A stretch of 62,090 bases of DNA from Lachnospiraceae bacterium (GTDB taxonomy: Bacteria > Bacillota > Clostridia > Lachnospirales > Lachnospiraceae), in assembly GCA_900766915.1 (NCBI GenBank), contig CAAFXE010000010.1, positions 1 through 62,090 of the forward strand, read 5' to 3'. Of this stretch, positions 23,906-32,402 are shown in pieces. The notes under the pieces are model-generated. The model did not search any database. It saw only the letters and a program-made list of their open reading frames with translations, and was not told the origin of the DNA. How positions within the stretch are numbered: the first letter of the stretch is position 1; every line of letters begins with the position of its first letter. The position numbers were made by a program, and so were the translations under genes.

Positions 23906-24340
23906 ATGATAGCTTTAGGATGTGACCATGGCGGTTATGAATTAATGCAGGAGGTAAAAGCCCACCTGACAAAAAGAGGTTTTGAATATAAGGATTTTGG
24001 ATGCTACAGCACAGAAGCAGTAGATTATCCGGAATTTGGACGTGCAGCGGCGCAAGCAGTTGCATCGGGAGAATGCGAAACAGGTATCGTTATCTGTGGT
24101 ACAGGTATCGGTATTTCAATCGCTGCGAACAAGGTACCTGGAATCCGTTGTGCGCTTTGCACGGACTGTTTTATGGCTCAGGCTACCAAAGAACATAACA
24201 ATGCCAATATGCTTGCATTTGGTGCAAGAGTCGTAGGACCGGGACTTGCCTTAAAAATCGTTGATACATTTTTAGACACTCCGTTTTCCAACGACGAACG
24301 ACACATTAGAAGAATTGCAGAGATTGAAGGAGAAGTGTAA
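23906..24340 (+). CDS. rpiB: Ribose-5-phosphate isomerase B
   Basis: This RpiB/LacAB-family sugar-phosphate isomerase interconverts ribose- and ribulose-5-phosphate. In its 144 residues it shows LGCDHGGYELMQEVKAHL, VDYPEFGRAAAQAVASGE, IVICGTGIGISIAANK with the catalytic Cys, and EHNNANMLAFGAR. ATG follows AAAAAGGAGAAAAGAAC. Its stop overlaps the upp start (TAATG), suggesting coupling and a shared role in ribose and PRPP supply. Confidence 0.96.
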   Translation: MIALGCDHGGYELMQEVKAHLTKRGFEYKDFGCYSTEAVDYPEFGRAAAQAVASGECETGIVICGTGIGISIAANKVPGIRCALCTDCFMAQATKEHNNANMLAFGARVVGPGLALKIVDTFLDTPFSNDERHIRRIAEIEGEV

Positions 24341-24969
24341 TGGGTAAGGTTATTTACATGGATCATCCATTGATTCAACACAAGATTGGAATTTTAAGAA
24401 GAAAAGAAACAGGTACCAGAGATTTTCGTACATTGATCAGCGAAATTGCCATGTTAATGTGCTATGAAGCTACCAGAGACCTGGAGCTTACTGATGTGGA
24501 AATTGAAACTCCGATCTGTAAGACAACAGCAAAAGAGCTTGGCGGAAAGAAACTGGCAGTAATTCCGATTCTTCGTGCCGGACTTGGCATGGTGGAAGGT
24601 ATGCTGACCATGGTTCCTGCGGCAAAGGTAGGACATATCGGTCTTTACAGAAATGAAGAAACATTGGAGCCGGTAGAATATTACTGCAAGCTTCCGGCAG
24701 ACTGCAGTGAGAGGGATACCTTCGTGGTAGATCCAATGCTGGCCACCGGTGGTTCCGCAGTGGCAGCAATTCAGATGCTGAAAGATAAAGGGGTGAAAAA
24801 GATCCGCTTTATGTGCACCATTGCTGCTCCGGAAGGAATCAAGGTTTTATCAGAGGCACATCCGGATGTAGATATCTATGTTGGTGCACTGGACGAGCAT
24901 TTGAATGAACACGGTTATATCGTTCCGGGACTTGGGGATGCGGGCGACCGTATTTTTGGAACAAAGTAA
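24340..24969 (+). CDS. upp: Uracil phosphoribosyltransferase
   Basis: Salvage enzyme making UMP from uracil and PRPP. Its 209 residues include the typical N-terminus DHPLIQHKIGILRRKETGT, LAVIPILRAGLGMVEGM, and the PRPP loop region VVDPMLATGGSAVAAI, with GDAGDRIFGTK at the C-terminus. It overlaps rpiB by 1 bp and precedes comEB by 9 bp. Together with the uracil permease at 12159 it supports uracil uptake and reuse. Confidence 0.97.
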   Translation: MGKVIYMDHPLIQHKIGILRRKETGTRDFRTLISEIAMLMCYEATRDLELTDVEIETPICKTTAKELGGKKLAVIPILRAGLGMVEGMLTMVPAAKVGHIGLYRNEETLEPVEYYCKLPADCSERDTFVVDPMLATGGSAVAAIQMLKDKGVKKIRFMCTIAAPEGIKVLSEAHPDVDIYVGALDEHLNEHGYIVPGLGDAGDRIFGTK

Positions 24970-24978
24970 GAGGTTCCT

Positions 24979-25461
24979 ATGGGAGAGAAGCGTACAGACT
25001 ATATTTCCTGGGATGAATATTTTATGGGGGTTGCCAAGCTGGCAGGAATGAGATCAAAGGATCCCAATACTCAGGTGGGGGCCTGCATTGTCAGCAGGGA
25101 TAACAAGATTTTGTCTATGGGGTATAATGGATTTCCTGTGGGATGTTCTGATGACGAATTTCCCTGGGCAAGAGTCGGAGACCCGGTGGATACCAAATAT
25201 GCCTATGTAACACATGCAGAGTTAAATGCCATCTTAAATTACCGGGGCAATTTAGAAGGGGCAAAGCTTTATGTATCTTTGTTCCCGTGCAATGAGTGTG
25301 CAAAAGCGATTATTCAGGCAGGAATCAAAACGGTAATTTACGGTGATAACAAATACGATGGGACTCCATCGGTAATCGCTTCCAGAAGAATGTTTCAGGC
25401 AGCAGGTGTAGAATGCCATGCCTACCATTATTCCGGAAGGGAAATTGTACTGGATGTATAA
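24979..25461 (+). CDS. comEB: dCMP deaminase (ComEB family)
   Basis: Zinc-dependent deaminase converting dCMP to dUMP for thymidylate synthesis; 160 residues. The zinc site is THAELNAILNY (His and catalytic Glu) and FPCNECAKAIIQAG (two Cys). The N-terminus KLAGMRSKDPNTQVGACIV is typical. ATG follows AGAGGTTCCT. In Bacillus the family member sits in the competence operon; here it is in a nucleotide-salvage cluster. Confidence 0.93.
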   Translation: MGEKRTDYISWDEYFMGVAKLAGMRSKDPNTQVGACIVSRDNKILSMGYNGFPVGCSDDEFPWARVGDPVDTKYAYVTHAELNAILNYRGNLEGAKLYVSLFPCNECAKAIIQAGIKTVIYGDNKYDGTPSVIASRRMFQAAGVECHAYHYSGREIVLDV

Positions 25462-25520
25462 AGAATGAGGCAGCGCTTGGATCGTTGCCTCAGTTGTTTT
25501 TATAATGGAGTGTGAATGCA

Positions 25521-26054
25521 ATGGAACTTGGAATGATACAGCTTCTTAGAATGAAGCAGGGAGTGGAGAGAATCCTCCATGTTCCTGGAAATTATAAAGG
25601 CGGAATTCTGGAAATGGCACTGGTCATTGACTGTGGACTGCCAGCAGAAGAAGCAAAGGAACAGGTGCAGGGAATCGTCAAGGCCTTGAAATCTCACAGT
25701 GAGACATTTCGCAATGTCCGCTTTAATGTGATCTGGTGGAAGTCTGACAGGGAGATTGCTACAGAGGTACTTCCTATGGCAGCCATGCAGCTTGGAACAC
25801 CTTTTGACGGATATGAACAGAAACAGGAAGATAAATGTATTGATAAGCTGCTGGAAAATCTAAAGCTCTTTCAGGCGCGGTCGAAGCTGATCCTGCTTCT
25901 TTGTAAGGGGGATTTTTCTGTGCAGGACCCGGAAAAATGTATGGAAAGCTTAAAGCCGTTCTTAGGAAGAAAAATGCTGCTTTTACTGGATGAGGTTTCA
26001 GCACAGATAGAAAGCCTGTCTTTAAGGGCAAGAATGATCATCCAGGAGGTATAG
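25521..26054 (+). CDS. Hypothetical protein, 177 aa
   Basis: No family is recognised. The protein begins MELGMIQLLRMKQGVERI and has an alternating alpha/beta look: ILEMALVIDCGLPAEEAKEQ, FRNVRFNVIWWKSD and ARSKLILLLCKGDF, then RKMLLLLDEVSA near the end, suggesting a Rossmann-like or von Willebrand A-like fold. ATG at 25521 is preferred because GGAG lies 10 nt upstream; a GTG at 25512 is too close. It is followed after 3 bp by a Cys-rich small protein, so the two probably act together. Confidence 0.7.
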   Translation: MELGMIQLLRMKQGVERILHVPGNYKGGILEMALVIDCGLPAEEAKEQVQGIVKALKSHSETFRNVRFNVIWWKSDREIATEVLPMAAMQLGTPFDGYEQKQEDKCIDKLLENLKLFQARSKLILLLCKGDFSVQDPEKCMESLKPFLGRKMLLLLDEVSAQIESLSLRARMIIQEV

Positions 26055-26057
26055 AGA

Positions 26058-26213
26058 ATGGAACAGATCGAATTAAGAGAAGAAGATTATATTTGTGCCA
26101 ACTGCAAATACTATGGTTGCGACAGAAGTAAAAACTGTGAAACCATCTGTGATAAATTTACGATCTCGGAGTTTGTGTTGGAAGATATGGAAGATGTTTG
26201 TGACTGTTCATAG
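26058..26213 (+). CDS. Cys-rich small protein, 51 aa
   Basis: The ORF starts with ATG after CCAGGAGGTATAGAGA, ribosome site inside the end of the preceding gene. It has eight Cys-range residues arranged YICANCKYYGCDRSKNC, then CDKF, and ends DVCDCS, seven Cys in 51 residues in all (13, 16, 21, 27, 31, 48, 50). The pattern suggests a metal-binding knuckle. The N-terminus and tail are acidic. No family is recognised; tight spacing links it to the hypothetical gene upstream. Confidence 0.7.
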   Translation: MEQIELREEDYICANCKYYGCDRSKNCETICDKFTISEFVLEDMEDVCDCS

Positions 26214-26279
26214 GCCGTTATCCGGAAGGTACTGAACAGATACAGGAAAGGTAATGAAAATACAAAGAATCAGGATAAT

Positions 26280-28022
26280 ATGAAGAAATTATGGATCTAT
26301 TTAAAGGATTATAAAAAAGAGACGGTTCTGGCACCGCTTTTTAAGCTTTTGGAGGCTTCCTTTGAGCTGATGATTCCCCTGGTAGTAGCAGCCATCGTAG
26401 ACAAAGGTATCGGTGGGGAGAACTTAGGATATGTGTACCGCATGGGCGGTATCATGGTGCTTTTGGGTGTTGTAGGGCTTATTGCAGCAGTATCTGCCCA
26501 GTATTTTGCGGCGAAGGCAGCAGTGGGATTTGCTACGGGACTTCGCTCCGCCTTATTTAAGCATATCCAGAGTCTGTCTTATACAGAAATTGATACAGTG
26601 GGAACATCAACGCTGATCACAAGACTGACCAGTGATGTCAATCAGGTACAGTCAGGAGTGAATATGACCCTTCGTCTGCTCCTTCGTTCCCCATTTATTG
26701 TATTTGGAGCTATGATCATGGCATTTACGGTAGATGTAAGATCTGCCATGATCTTCGTGTGTGTGATTCCGCTTTTAAGTCTTGTGGTATTTGGAATCAT
26801 GTACATTACCATGCCAATGTACCGTCAGGTACAAAAATTTTTGGACGGTGTTTTGGCGCTTACGAGAGAAAACCTTACCGGTATCCGGGTGATTCGTGCC
26901 TTTCATAAGGAAGAGGATGAGGTAGAAAAATTTAAAAAGGGAAATGAAGACCTGACAGGTATGCAGCTTCTGGTAGGAAAGATTTCCGCACTCATGAATC
27001 CGGTGACCTATGTGATCATTAATCTGGGGCTAGTGGTTCTTCTTTATACCGGTGCACTGAAGGTGGATATGGGTGATCTTACCCAGGGACAGGTCATTGC
27101 ACTGGTAAACTATATTTCCCAGATTCTCGTGGAACTTATTAAGCTTGCCAATCTCATTGTCCTTTTGACCAAGGCACTTTCCTGTGCAAACCGTATCAGC
27201 AGTATCTTTGATGTTCAAAGCAGTATGCAGGAAGGTTCTATTGATGAAATTGCTACTTTAGATGAACAGCCTGTTTTAGAGTTCGAGCATGTGGGACTTC
27301 TTTATACGGGTGCAGCTGAGGAATCCTTAACCGATATTACATTTACGGTAGAACAGGGAGAAACAGTGGGTATCATTGGTGGCACCGGTTCCGGAAAGAC
27401 TTCACTGGTGAACCTGATTCCGAGGTTTTATGATGCAACTGCCGGTGTTGTAAAATATTTGGGAAAACCTATAGAATATTATTCATCTAAACGGCTTAGA
27501 AGAGAAATCAGGGTAGTTCCACAGAAGGCAGTGCTTTTTAAAGGCACAATTAAGAGTAATCTTTTATGGGGCAATGAAAATGCGACCCAAGAGGAAATGG
27601 AACGTGCATTGGAAGCATCCCAGTCCAAGGAATTTGTGCAAAAATTAGATGGATATCTGGATGCACCGGTAGCCCAGGGCGGAAAGAATTTCTCCGGCGG
27701 ACAAAGACAGAGACTCACCATTGCAAGAGGTCTGATGGGAGGTCCAAAGATCCTGATTTTGGATGACAGTACCTCGGCCCTTGATTATGCCACAGATGCA
27801 AAACTTCGCCAGGCACTCCGGGAGAGGATGAAGGAAACAACGACCTTTATTGTGTCTCAAAGAACCTCCAGTATTCAGTCAGCAGATAAGATCATCGTTC
27901 TGGAGGATGGCCATATGGCAGGGATAGGAACCCATGAGGAACTTTTAGAAACCTGCAGCGTATATCAGGAAATATATGAATCCCAGTATCAGAAACCGGA
28001 GAAGGAGGAGAACCATGAATAA
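26280..28022 (+). CDS. ABC exporter half-transporter, degenerate ATPase site partner
   Basis: Type IV ABC exporter subunit, 580 residues: six membrane helices (about 15-300) then a nucleotide-binding domain with Walker A GGTGSGKTS near 370, signature FSGGQRQR near 470 and Walker B ILILDDSTSALD. The residue after the Walker B Asp is Asp instead of the catalytic Glu, and the H-loop is replaced (IVSQRTSSI, Gln instead of His). It therefore carries the non-catalytic site of a heterodimer, with the following gene as partner. Substrate unknown; multidrug type is likely. Confidence 0.9.
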   Translation: MKKLWIYLKDYKKETVLAPLFKLLEASFELMIPLVVAAIVDKGIGGENLGYVYRMGGIMVLLGVVGLIAAVSAQYFAAKAAVGFATGLRSALFKHIQSLSYTEIDTVGTSTLITRLTSDVNQVQSGVNMTLRLLLRSPFIVFGAMIMAFTVDVRSAMIFVCVIPLLSLVVFGIMYITMPMYRQVQKFLDGVLALTRENLTGIRVIRAFHKEEDEVEKFKKGNEDLTGMQLLVGKISALMNPVTYVIINLGLVVLLYTGALKVDMGDLTQGQVIALVNYISQILVELIKLANLIVLLTKALSCANRISSIFDVQSSMQEGSIDEIATLDEQPVLEFEHVGLLYTGAAEESLTDITFTVEQGETVGIIGGTGSGKTSLVNLIPRFYDATAGVVKYLGKPIEYYSSKRLRREIRVVPQKAVLFKGTIKSNLLWGNENATQEEMERALEASQSKEFVQKLDGYLDAPVAQGGKNFSGGQRQRLTIARGLMGGPKILILDDSTSALDYATDAKLRQALRERMKETTTFIVSQRTSSIQSADKIIVLEDGHMAGIGTHEELLETCSVYQEIYESQYQKPEKEENHE

Positions 28023-29751
28023 GAAATCCACCTTAAAGAAGGTTTTGAAACGAATTAAAAAATATCGCATTTTAGTGTTATTATCCCTTGCCATGGCGGT
28101 GGCAACGGTAGCATTTACCTTATATCTTCCAATCCTTACCGGAAATGCCATTGACTGCATGCTTGATCAGGGGCTTGTGAATGTGACAGGGCTATTAAAA
28201 ACATTGAAGATCATGGTAGCAGTCATTGCGGGAACAGCCGTTTTCCAGTGGCTTATGAATATCATCAACAATCACATTACCTACCATGTGGTGCAGGATA
28301 TTCGCAGGGAAGCTTTTGAAAAGCTGGAAAGACTTCCGTTAAGATATGTGGACAGCCATTCCTATGGTGACATTGTAAGCCGAATGATCGCAGATGTAGA
28401 CCAGTTTGCAGAAGGTCTTTTGATGGGCTTTACCCAGCTGTTCACCGGACTTTTGACTATTGTAGGCACCTTATTCTTTATGTTTGATATCAATGTAAAG
28501 ATCGCATTGGTGGTAGTTGTGTTAACACCGTTGTCTTTGCTTGTGGCAGCTTTTATTGCAAAAAGAACCTATACCATGTTCAAAAAGCAGTCAGAAACCA
28601 GAGGGGAACAGACCTCGCTGATCGAGGAAATGGTTGGTAACCTAAAAATAGTCAAAGCTTTTGGCCATGAGAAAATCAATGAGGAAAATTTTGACGAGAT
28701 TAATGGACGACTTCAGAAATATTCTCTGGATGCCATTTTTTATTCTTCCCTGGTAAATCCCTGTACCAGATTTATCAACAGTATGATTTATGCAGGTGTG
28801 GGAATCACCGGTGCAATCGCAGCCCTGAACGGAAGACTTTCCGTCGGCGGACTCACCTGTTTTTTAAGCTACGCAAACCAGTATACGAAACCATTTAATG
28901 AAATTTCAGGAGTTGTCACAGAGCTTCAGAATGCTCTTGCCTGTGCAGCCAGAGTGTTTGAACTTATTGAAGAAGATCCGGAAGTGGCGGACAGTGAGTA
29001 TGCAGTGCAGTTAGAGGATGTGCAGGGAAGCGTAGAGCTTTCCCATGTATATTTTTCCTACAGGGTAGATCAGAAGCTGATCGAAGATTTTAATCTGAAG
29101 GTCACACCGGGACAGAGAATAGCCATCGTAGGACCTACCGGCTGCGGAAAGACGACTCTGATCAATCTTTTGATGAGATTTTATGATGTGAATGAGGGGA
29201 AGATTGCTGTAGACGGAAACAATATTCAGGATATTACCAGAGGCTCCCTGCGGACCAACTATGGTATGGTATTACAGGATACCTGGATTCGAAACGGCAC
29301 CGTGAAAGATAACATTGTCATCGGAAAGCCGGAGGCTTCCATGGAAGAAGTGATCGCTGCGGCAAAGGCATCCCATGCTCACGATTTCATCAAACGTCTG
29401 CCGAAAGGCTATGACACAGTGCTTGGCGAGGACGGGGGAAATCTTTCCCAGGGACAGAAACAGCTTCTTTGCATTACGAGAGTCATGCTCTGCCTGCCGC
29501 CAATGCTGATTCTGGATGAGGCCACCTCATCCATTGATACCCGTACGGAAATTAAGATCCAGCAGGCCTTTGCAAAGATGATGGAAGGGCGTACCAGCTT
29601 TATTGTGGCACACCGTTTGTCCACCATTCGTGAGGCTGATGTGATTCTTGTAATGAAGGATGGTAATATTATCGAGCAGGGAAATCATGAGGAACTCATG
29701 AAGGAAAACGGTTTTTATGCGAACCTGTATAACAGTCAGTTTGCGGGATAG
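28015..29751 (+). CDS. ABC exporter half-transporter, catalytic partner
   Basis: Second half of a heterodimeric exporter, 578 residues, with six membrane helices then Walker A GPTGCGKTTL, signature NLSQGQKQ, Walker B LILDEATSSID with the catalytic Glu, and H-loop IVAHRLSTI. ATG at 28015 has GAAGGAGGAGAACC upstream and overlaps the preceding stop by 8 bp, so the pair is translationally coupled at a near 1:1 ratio. The N-terminus is basic (KKSTLKKVLKRIKKYR). TM287/288-, BmrCD- and EfrCD-like pairs are the nearest known layout. Confidence 0.92.
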   Translation: MNKKSTLKKVLKRIKKYRILVLLSLAMAVATVAFTLYLPILTGNAIDCMLDQGLVNVTGLLKTLKIMVAVIAGTAVFQWLMNIINNHITYHVVQDIRREAFEKLERLPLRYVDSHSYGDIVSRMIADVDQFAEGLLMGFTQLFTGLLTIVGTLFFMFDINVKIALVVVVLTPLSLLVAAFIAKRTYTMFKKQSETRGEQTSLIEEMVGNLKIVKAFGHEKINEENFDEINGRLQKYSLDAIFYSSLVNPCTRFINSMIYAGVGITGAIAALNGRLSVGGLTCFLSYANQYTKPFNEISGVVTELQNALACAARVFELIEEDPEVADSEYAVQLEDVQGSVELSHVYFSYRVDQKLIEDFNLKVTPGQRIAIVGPTGCGKTTLINLLMRFYDVNEGKIAVDGNNIQDITRGSLRTNYGMVLQDTWIRNGTVKDNIVIGKPEASMEEVIAAAKASHAHDFIKRLPKGYDTVLGEDGGNLSQGQKQLLCITRVMLCLPPMLILDEATSSIDTRTEIKIQQAFAKMMEGRTSFIVAHRLSTIREADVILVMKDGNIIEQGNHEELMKENGFYANLYNSQFAG

Positions 29752-29760
29752 GAGCTTAGG

Positions 29761-30507
29761 ATGGAGCTTTTGAAGAAGAGACTGCGGGAGCTGGCAGAGA
29801 AATCCTATAGAAATAATCAGTATGTGTTTACAAATTTTCTGGGAATGGCGGAAATGAATGCTTTCTATGAGATTGTAAGGGAAATCTCCTATATCCCCTA
29901 TACCGCCTTTGGCGGAGCAGAAAACTGTGAACGGCTGATGCTTCGGTTTGGTTCAGAAGAACTTTTTGGCTATGAAGAGCCTTTCCCGATCTGCTGTCTT
30001 GAGGTGAAGCCTTTGATGGAAAAATTTGCGGACTCTTTTTCCCACAGAGATTTTCTGGGGGCTGTGATGAACTTAGGAATCGAAAGAGAAGTGGTGGGGG
30101 ACATTGCCATCAGGGGGAAACGTGCCTACATTTTCTGTACGGAAAAGATTGCATCTTATATCGTGGAAAATCTGGTGCAGGTAAAGCATACTTCCGTGAT
30201 GTGTACCATTCTGGAAAGTACACCGGATATTTTAAAGCCTTCCTTAGAGAGAAGGGAGGTTACGGCAGCTTCCGAGCGCATCGACGCTGTTTTGGGAAAG
30301 CTTTGTAACCTTTCCAGGAGCCAGAGCGTACTGGCCTTTCGGGAGAAAAAGATCTTTGTTAACGGACGCCAGTGTGAAAATAACAGTTATCAGTTAAAGA
30401 CTGGAGATGTAGTTACCTTTCGGGGATTTGGGAAATTCATCTATGAGGGTGTGAAGTACGAGACGAAGAAAGGGAAGGTCTGTGCGGAAGTGTCGGTGTA
30501 TATGTGA
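29761..30507 (+). CDS. ylmH: YlmH-like S4-domain RNA-binding protein
   Basis: The 248-residue protein has the YlmH layout: an N-terminal domain (VFTNFLGMAEMNAFYEIVR; YTAFGGAENCERLML; FSHRDFLGAVMNLGIEREV; GDIAIRGKRAYIFC) and a C-terminal S4 RNA-binding domain (SERIDAVLGKLCNLSRSQSV; KKIFVNGRQC; KTGDVVTFRGFGKF). In Bacillus YlmH lies in the division cluster and has been linked to rescue of stalled ribosomes. Here it follows the exporter by 9 bp and is followed by a terminator. Confidence 0.9.
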   Translation: MELLKKRLRELAEKSYRNNQYVFTNFLGMAEMNAFYEIVREISYIPYTAFGGAENCERLMLRFGSEELFGYEEPFPICCLEVKPLMEKFADSFSHRDFLGAVMNLGIEREVVGDIAIRGKRAYIFCTEKIASYIVENLVQVKHTSVMCTILESTPDILKPSLERREVTAASERIDAVLGKLCNLSRSQSVLAFREKKIFVNGRQCENNSYQLKTGDVVTFRGFGKFIYEGVKYETKKGKVCAEVSVYM

Positions 30508-30517
30508 GTGAATAATG

Positions 30518-30564
30518 AAAACGGAGATGTAATCAATGGTTCAGGTTATGTCTCCGTTTTTTTT
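30518..30564 (+). terminator. Terminator after ylmH
   Basis: AAAACGGAGA pairs with TCTCCGTTTT (10 bp) across a 23-nt loop, followed by a long T-run. Confidence 0.8.
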
Positions 30565-30589
30565 ACATACATTTAAAAAAGAGGTATTT

Positions 30590-32095
30590 ATGGACGAGTG
30601 CACTATCCTGCCTTTTTCGGAAGGCTATACAGAATTTCTGGAAAAAAGACTTTACGGCTTATCGGATCTGGCGGCTGCGGAGGAGCTGGGAGTTTTAAAG
30701 CTTCGAAGGCAGCCTTACTTAAATCTCACGGGCAGAGGAGTTATTTTTGGAATTGCTGATACAGGAATCGACTATACCCATCCGGTGTTCCGGCGTGGGG
30801 ATGGGAAAACAAGGATCCTGGCTATCTGGGATCAGACTGCCGAAAACAGGCGGGATGATCTGGTGAATTTCGGAAGAGTCTATTCACAGGAAGAAATCAA
30901 CCGGGCGCTGGAGAGTGAAAATCCTTTGGAGATCGTACCGGTCACAGACGAAAACGGACACGGAACGTTTATGAGCGGCCTGGCAGCAGGAAATGAAGTG
31001 GAGGAGGAAGCATTTACAGGCATGGCACCAAATGCAGACATTGTGGTGGTAAAGCTACGTCAGGCGGATGACTGCCTGAAAGAGTTCTGGTTTATTGCAA
31101 GAGAAACAGACGCCTACGATGAGGAAGATGTAACAGCTGCAGTGACCTTCCTTACACGATTTGCTATTGAACAGGGAAAGCCTCTGGTGACTTTTCTGGG
31201 GCTTAGTTCCAACAAGGGAGACCACAATGGCCTGGGAGAATTTGATGCATATCTGAATATCATCACAAGCAATCCCGGCTTTGCCGTGGTACTGTCCGGT
31301 GGTAATGAGGGAAATGAGGGACATCATTTTCAGAGCAGAGCCTATGAAGGATTTACGTATCAGGATGTGGAAATCCGTGTGGCGGATGTGAAGGAAGGTC
31401 TTTACATGGAGTTCTGGGCGGATTCTCCGGATCTATATGGAATCGGCTTTGTATCTCCCACAGGAGAATTTGTGGAGAAGCTCCCTATACGCACGACGCT
31501 TCGGGAAACAGTTTCCTTTGTATTTGAGCCAACGGTGATCTATGTAAGCTACGAAAGAGTGGAGCCTGTCAGCGGTGCCACCCTGATTCGTATCCGCATG
31601 GTAAATCCTGTGTCCGGTATCTGGAAGATCAGAATCTATCAGGAGGAAGCCTATCTTGGAAGGTTTGATCTGTGGCTTCCTATTTCTGCTTTTATTCAGG
31701 GAACTGCACAGTTTTTAAAGCCGGATCCCAATACGACTATCACGGAGCCCGGAAATGCCAACCGGTGTATGACAGTCACAGCTTATTCCATGGAAACAAA
31801 CGGCATCTATCTGGAATCCTCCAGAGGCTTTACAAGGGACGGCCATGTGAAGCCGGATTTTGTAGCACCGGGTGTGAATATTAAAGGACCGATCCGGGGT
31901 GGTCTTTATACAGCCAGGAGCGGCTCCTCTGTGGCTGCAGCCCTGGCGGCTGGGCTTGCAGTACTTTTGATGGAATATAATCCCGGGTATACGGGGGTGC
32001 AGATTAAAAACTATATGATCAGAGGTGCAGTAAGAGGCCAGGGAACCTATCCGAATACAGAGACCGGGGAGCGTGTTATTATAGTGCCAAGCTAG
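30590..32095 (+). CDS. Subtilisin-like (S8) peptidase, Csp-like
   Basis: The 501-residue protease has the full triad: Asp in GIADTGIDYTHPVF (near residue 56), His in ENGHGTFMSGLAAG (near 123) and Ser in ARSGSSVAAALAAGLA (near 444). It has a large insertion between His and Ser and no signal peptide, as in Clostridial CspA/B/C-like germination proteases and related S8 proteins. ATG at 30590 follows AAGAGGTATTT. As the triad is intact it should be active. It is the last backbone gene before the large conjugative element. Confidence 0.88.
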   Translation: MDECTILPFSEGYTEFLEKRLYGLSDLAAAEELGVLKLRRQPYLNLTGRGVIFGIADTGIDYTHPVFRRGDGKTRILAIWDQTAENRRDDLVNFGRVYSQEEINRALESENPLEIVPVTDENGHGTFMSGLAAGNEVEEEAFTGMAPNADIVVVKLRQADDCLKEFWFIARETDAYDEEDVTAAVTFLTRFAIEQGKPLVTFLGLSSNKGDHNGLGEFDAYLNIITSNPGFAVVLSGGNEGNEGHHFQSRAYEGFTYQDVEIRVADVKEGLYMEFWADSPDLYGIGFVSPTGEFVEKLPIRTTLRETVSFVFEPTVIYVSYERVEPVSGATLIRIRMVNPVSGIWKIRIYQEEAYLGRFDLWLPISAFIQGTAQFLKPDPNTTITEPGNANRCMTVTAYSMETNGIYLESSRGFTRDGHVKPDFVAPGVNIKGPIRGGLYTARSGSSVAAALAAGLAVLLMEYNPGYTGVQIKNYMIRGAVRGQGTYPNTETGERVIIVPS

Positions 32096-32146
32096 AAAAA
32101 ACCCAGAGAAATCAAGGAGTTTAGCTGATTTAGTCCTAACAAAAAA

Positions 32147-32164
32147 TTGCTGTTCAGACAGCAA
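32147..32164 (-). terminator. Small hairpin with T-run on the minus strand
   Basis: TTGCTGT-TCAG-ACAGCAA is followed on the minus strand by T6. It would stop minus-strand transcripts entering the subtilase gene from the element side. Confidence 0.4.
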
Positions 32165-32229
32165 AAAATGGTTAAAATGAGCTCGATTTTATCCTGAAAC
32201 CCAGAAAATATGATTTTGTAGCACTAATA

Positions 32230-32245
32230 TGACACACAGGTGTCA
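32230..32245. promoter_or_regulatory. Operator-like palindrome
   Basis: TGACAC-ACAG-GTGTCA, a perfect 6-bp dyad, lies about 170 bp before the parM-like gene. Its position between the element edge and its first gene suggests a regulator-binding site; the protein is unknown. Confidence 0.4.
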
Positions 32246-32302
32246 TGACAGTTTTCTAAGTGCGGTAGAGTGAGGTGAAAAGTAAATATTGATAACTTAG
32301 AT

Positions 32303-32368
32303 AGGACTAAGTTGGTTATTAGCAATGCAAATTTGCAAAGGTTTAAGCCAATTTAGTCCTATTTTTAT
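32303..32368 (+). promoter_or_regulatory. Attenuator-like leader of the parM-like gene
   Basis: AGGACTAAGTTGG (32303-32315) pairs with CCAATTTAGTCCT (32348-32360), 13 bp with one wobble, followed by ATTTTTATTT. The loop includes a GCAAATTTGC palindrome. A further TTTAGTCCTAAC copy at about 32130 could pair with the first arm and act as an antiterminator. It resembles a conditional terminator 40 nt before the parM-like start. Confidence 0.5.
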
Positions 32369-32402
32369 TTCCCCAAAAAAAATTGTGAAGGAGAAAAAGA
32401 GA

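Noticed and set aside
32147..32164. Left attachment site of the conjugative element
   Set aside because: It is only a short hairpin; without the right end in the window no direct repeat can be tested.
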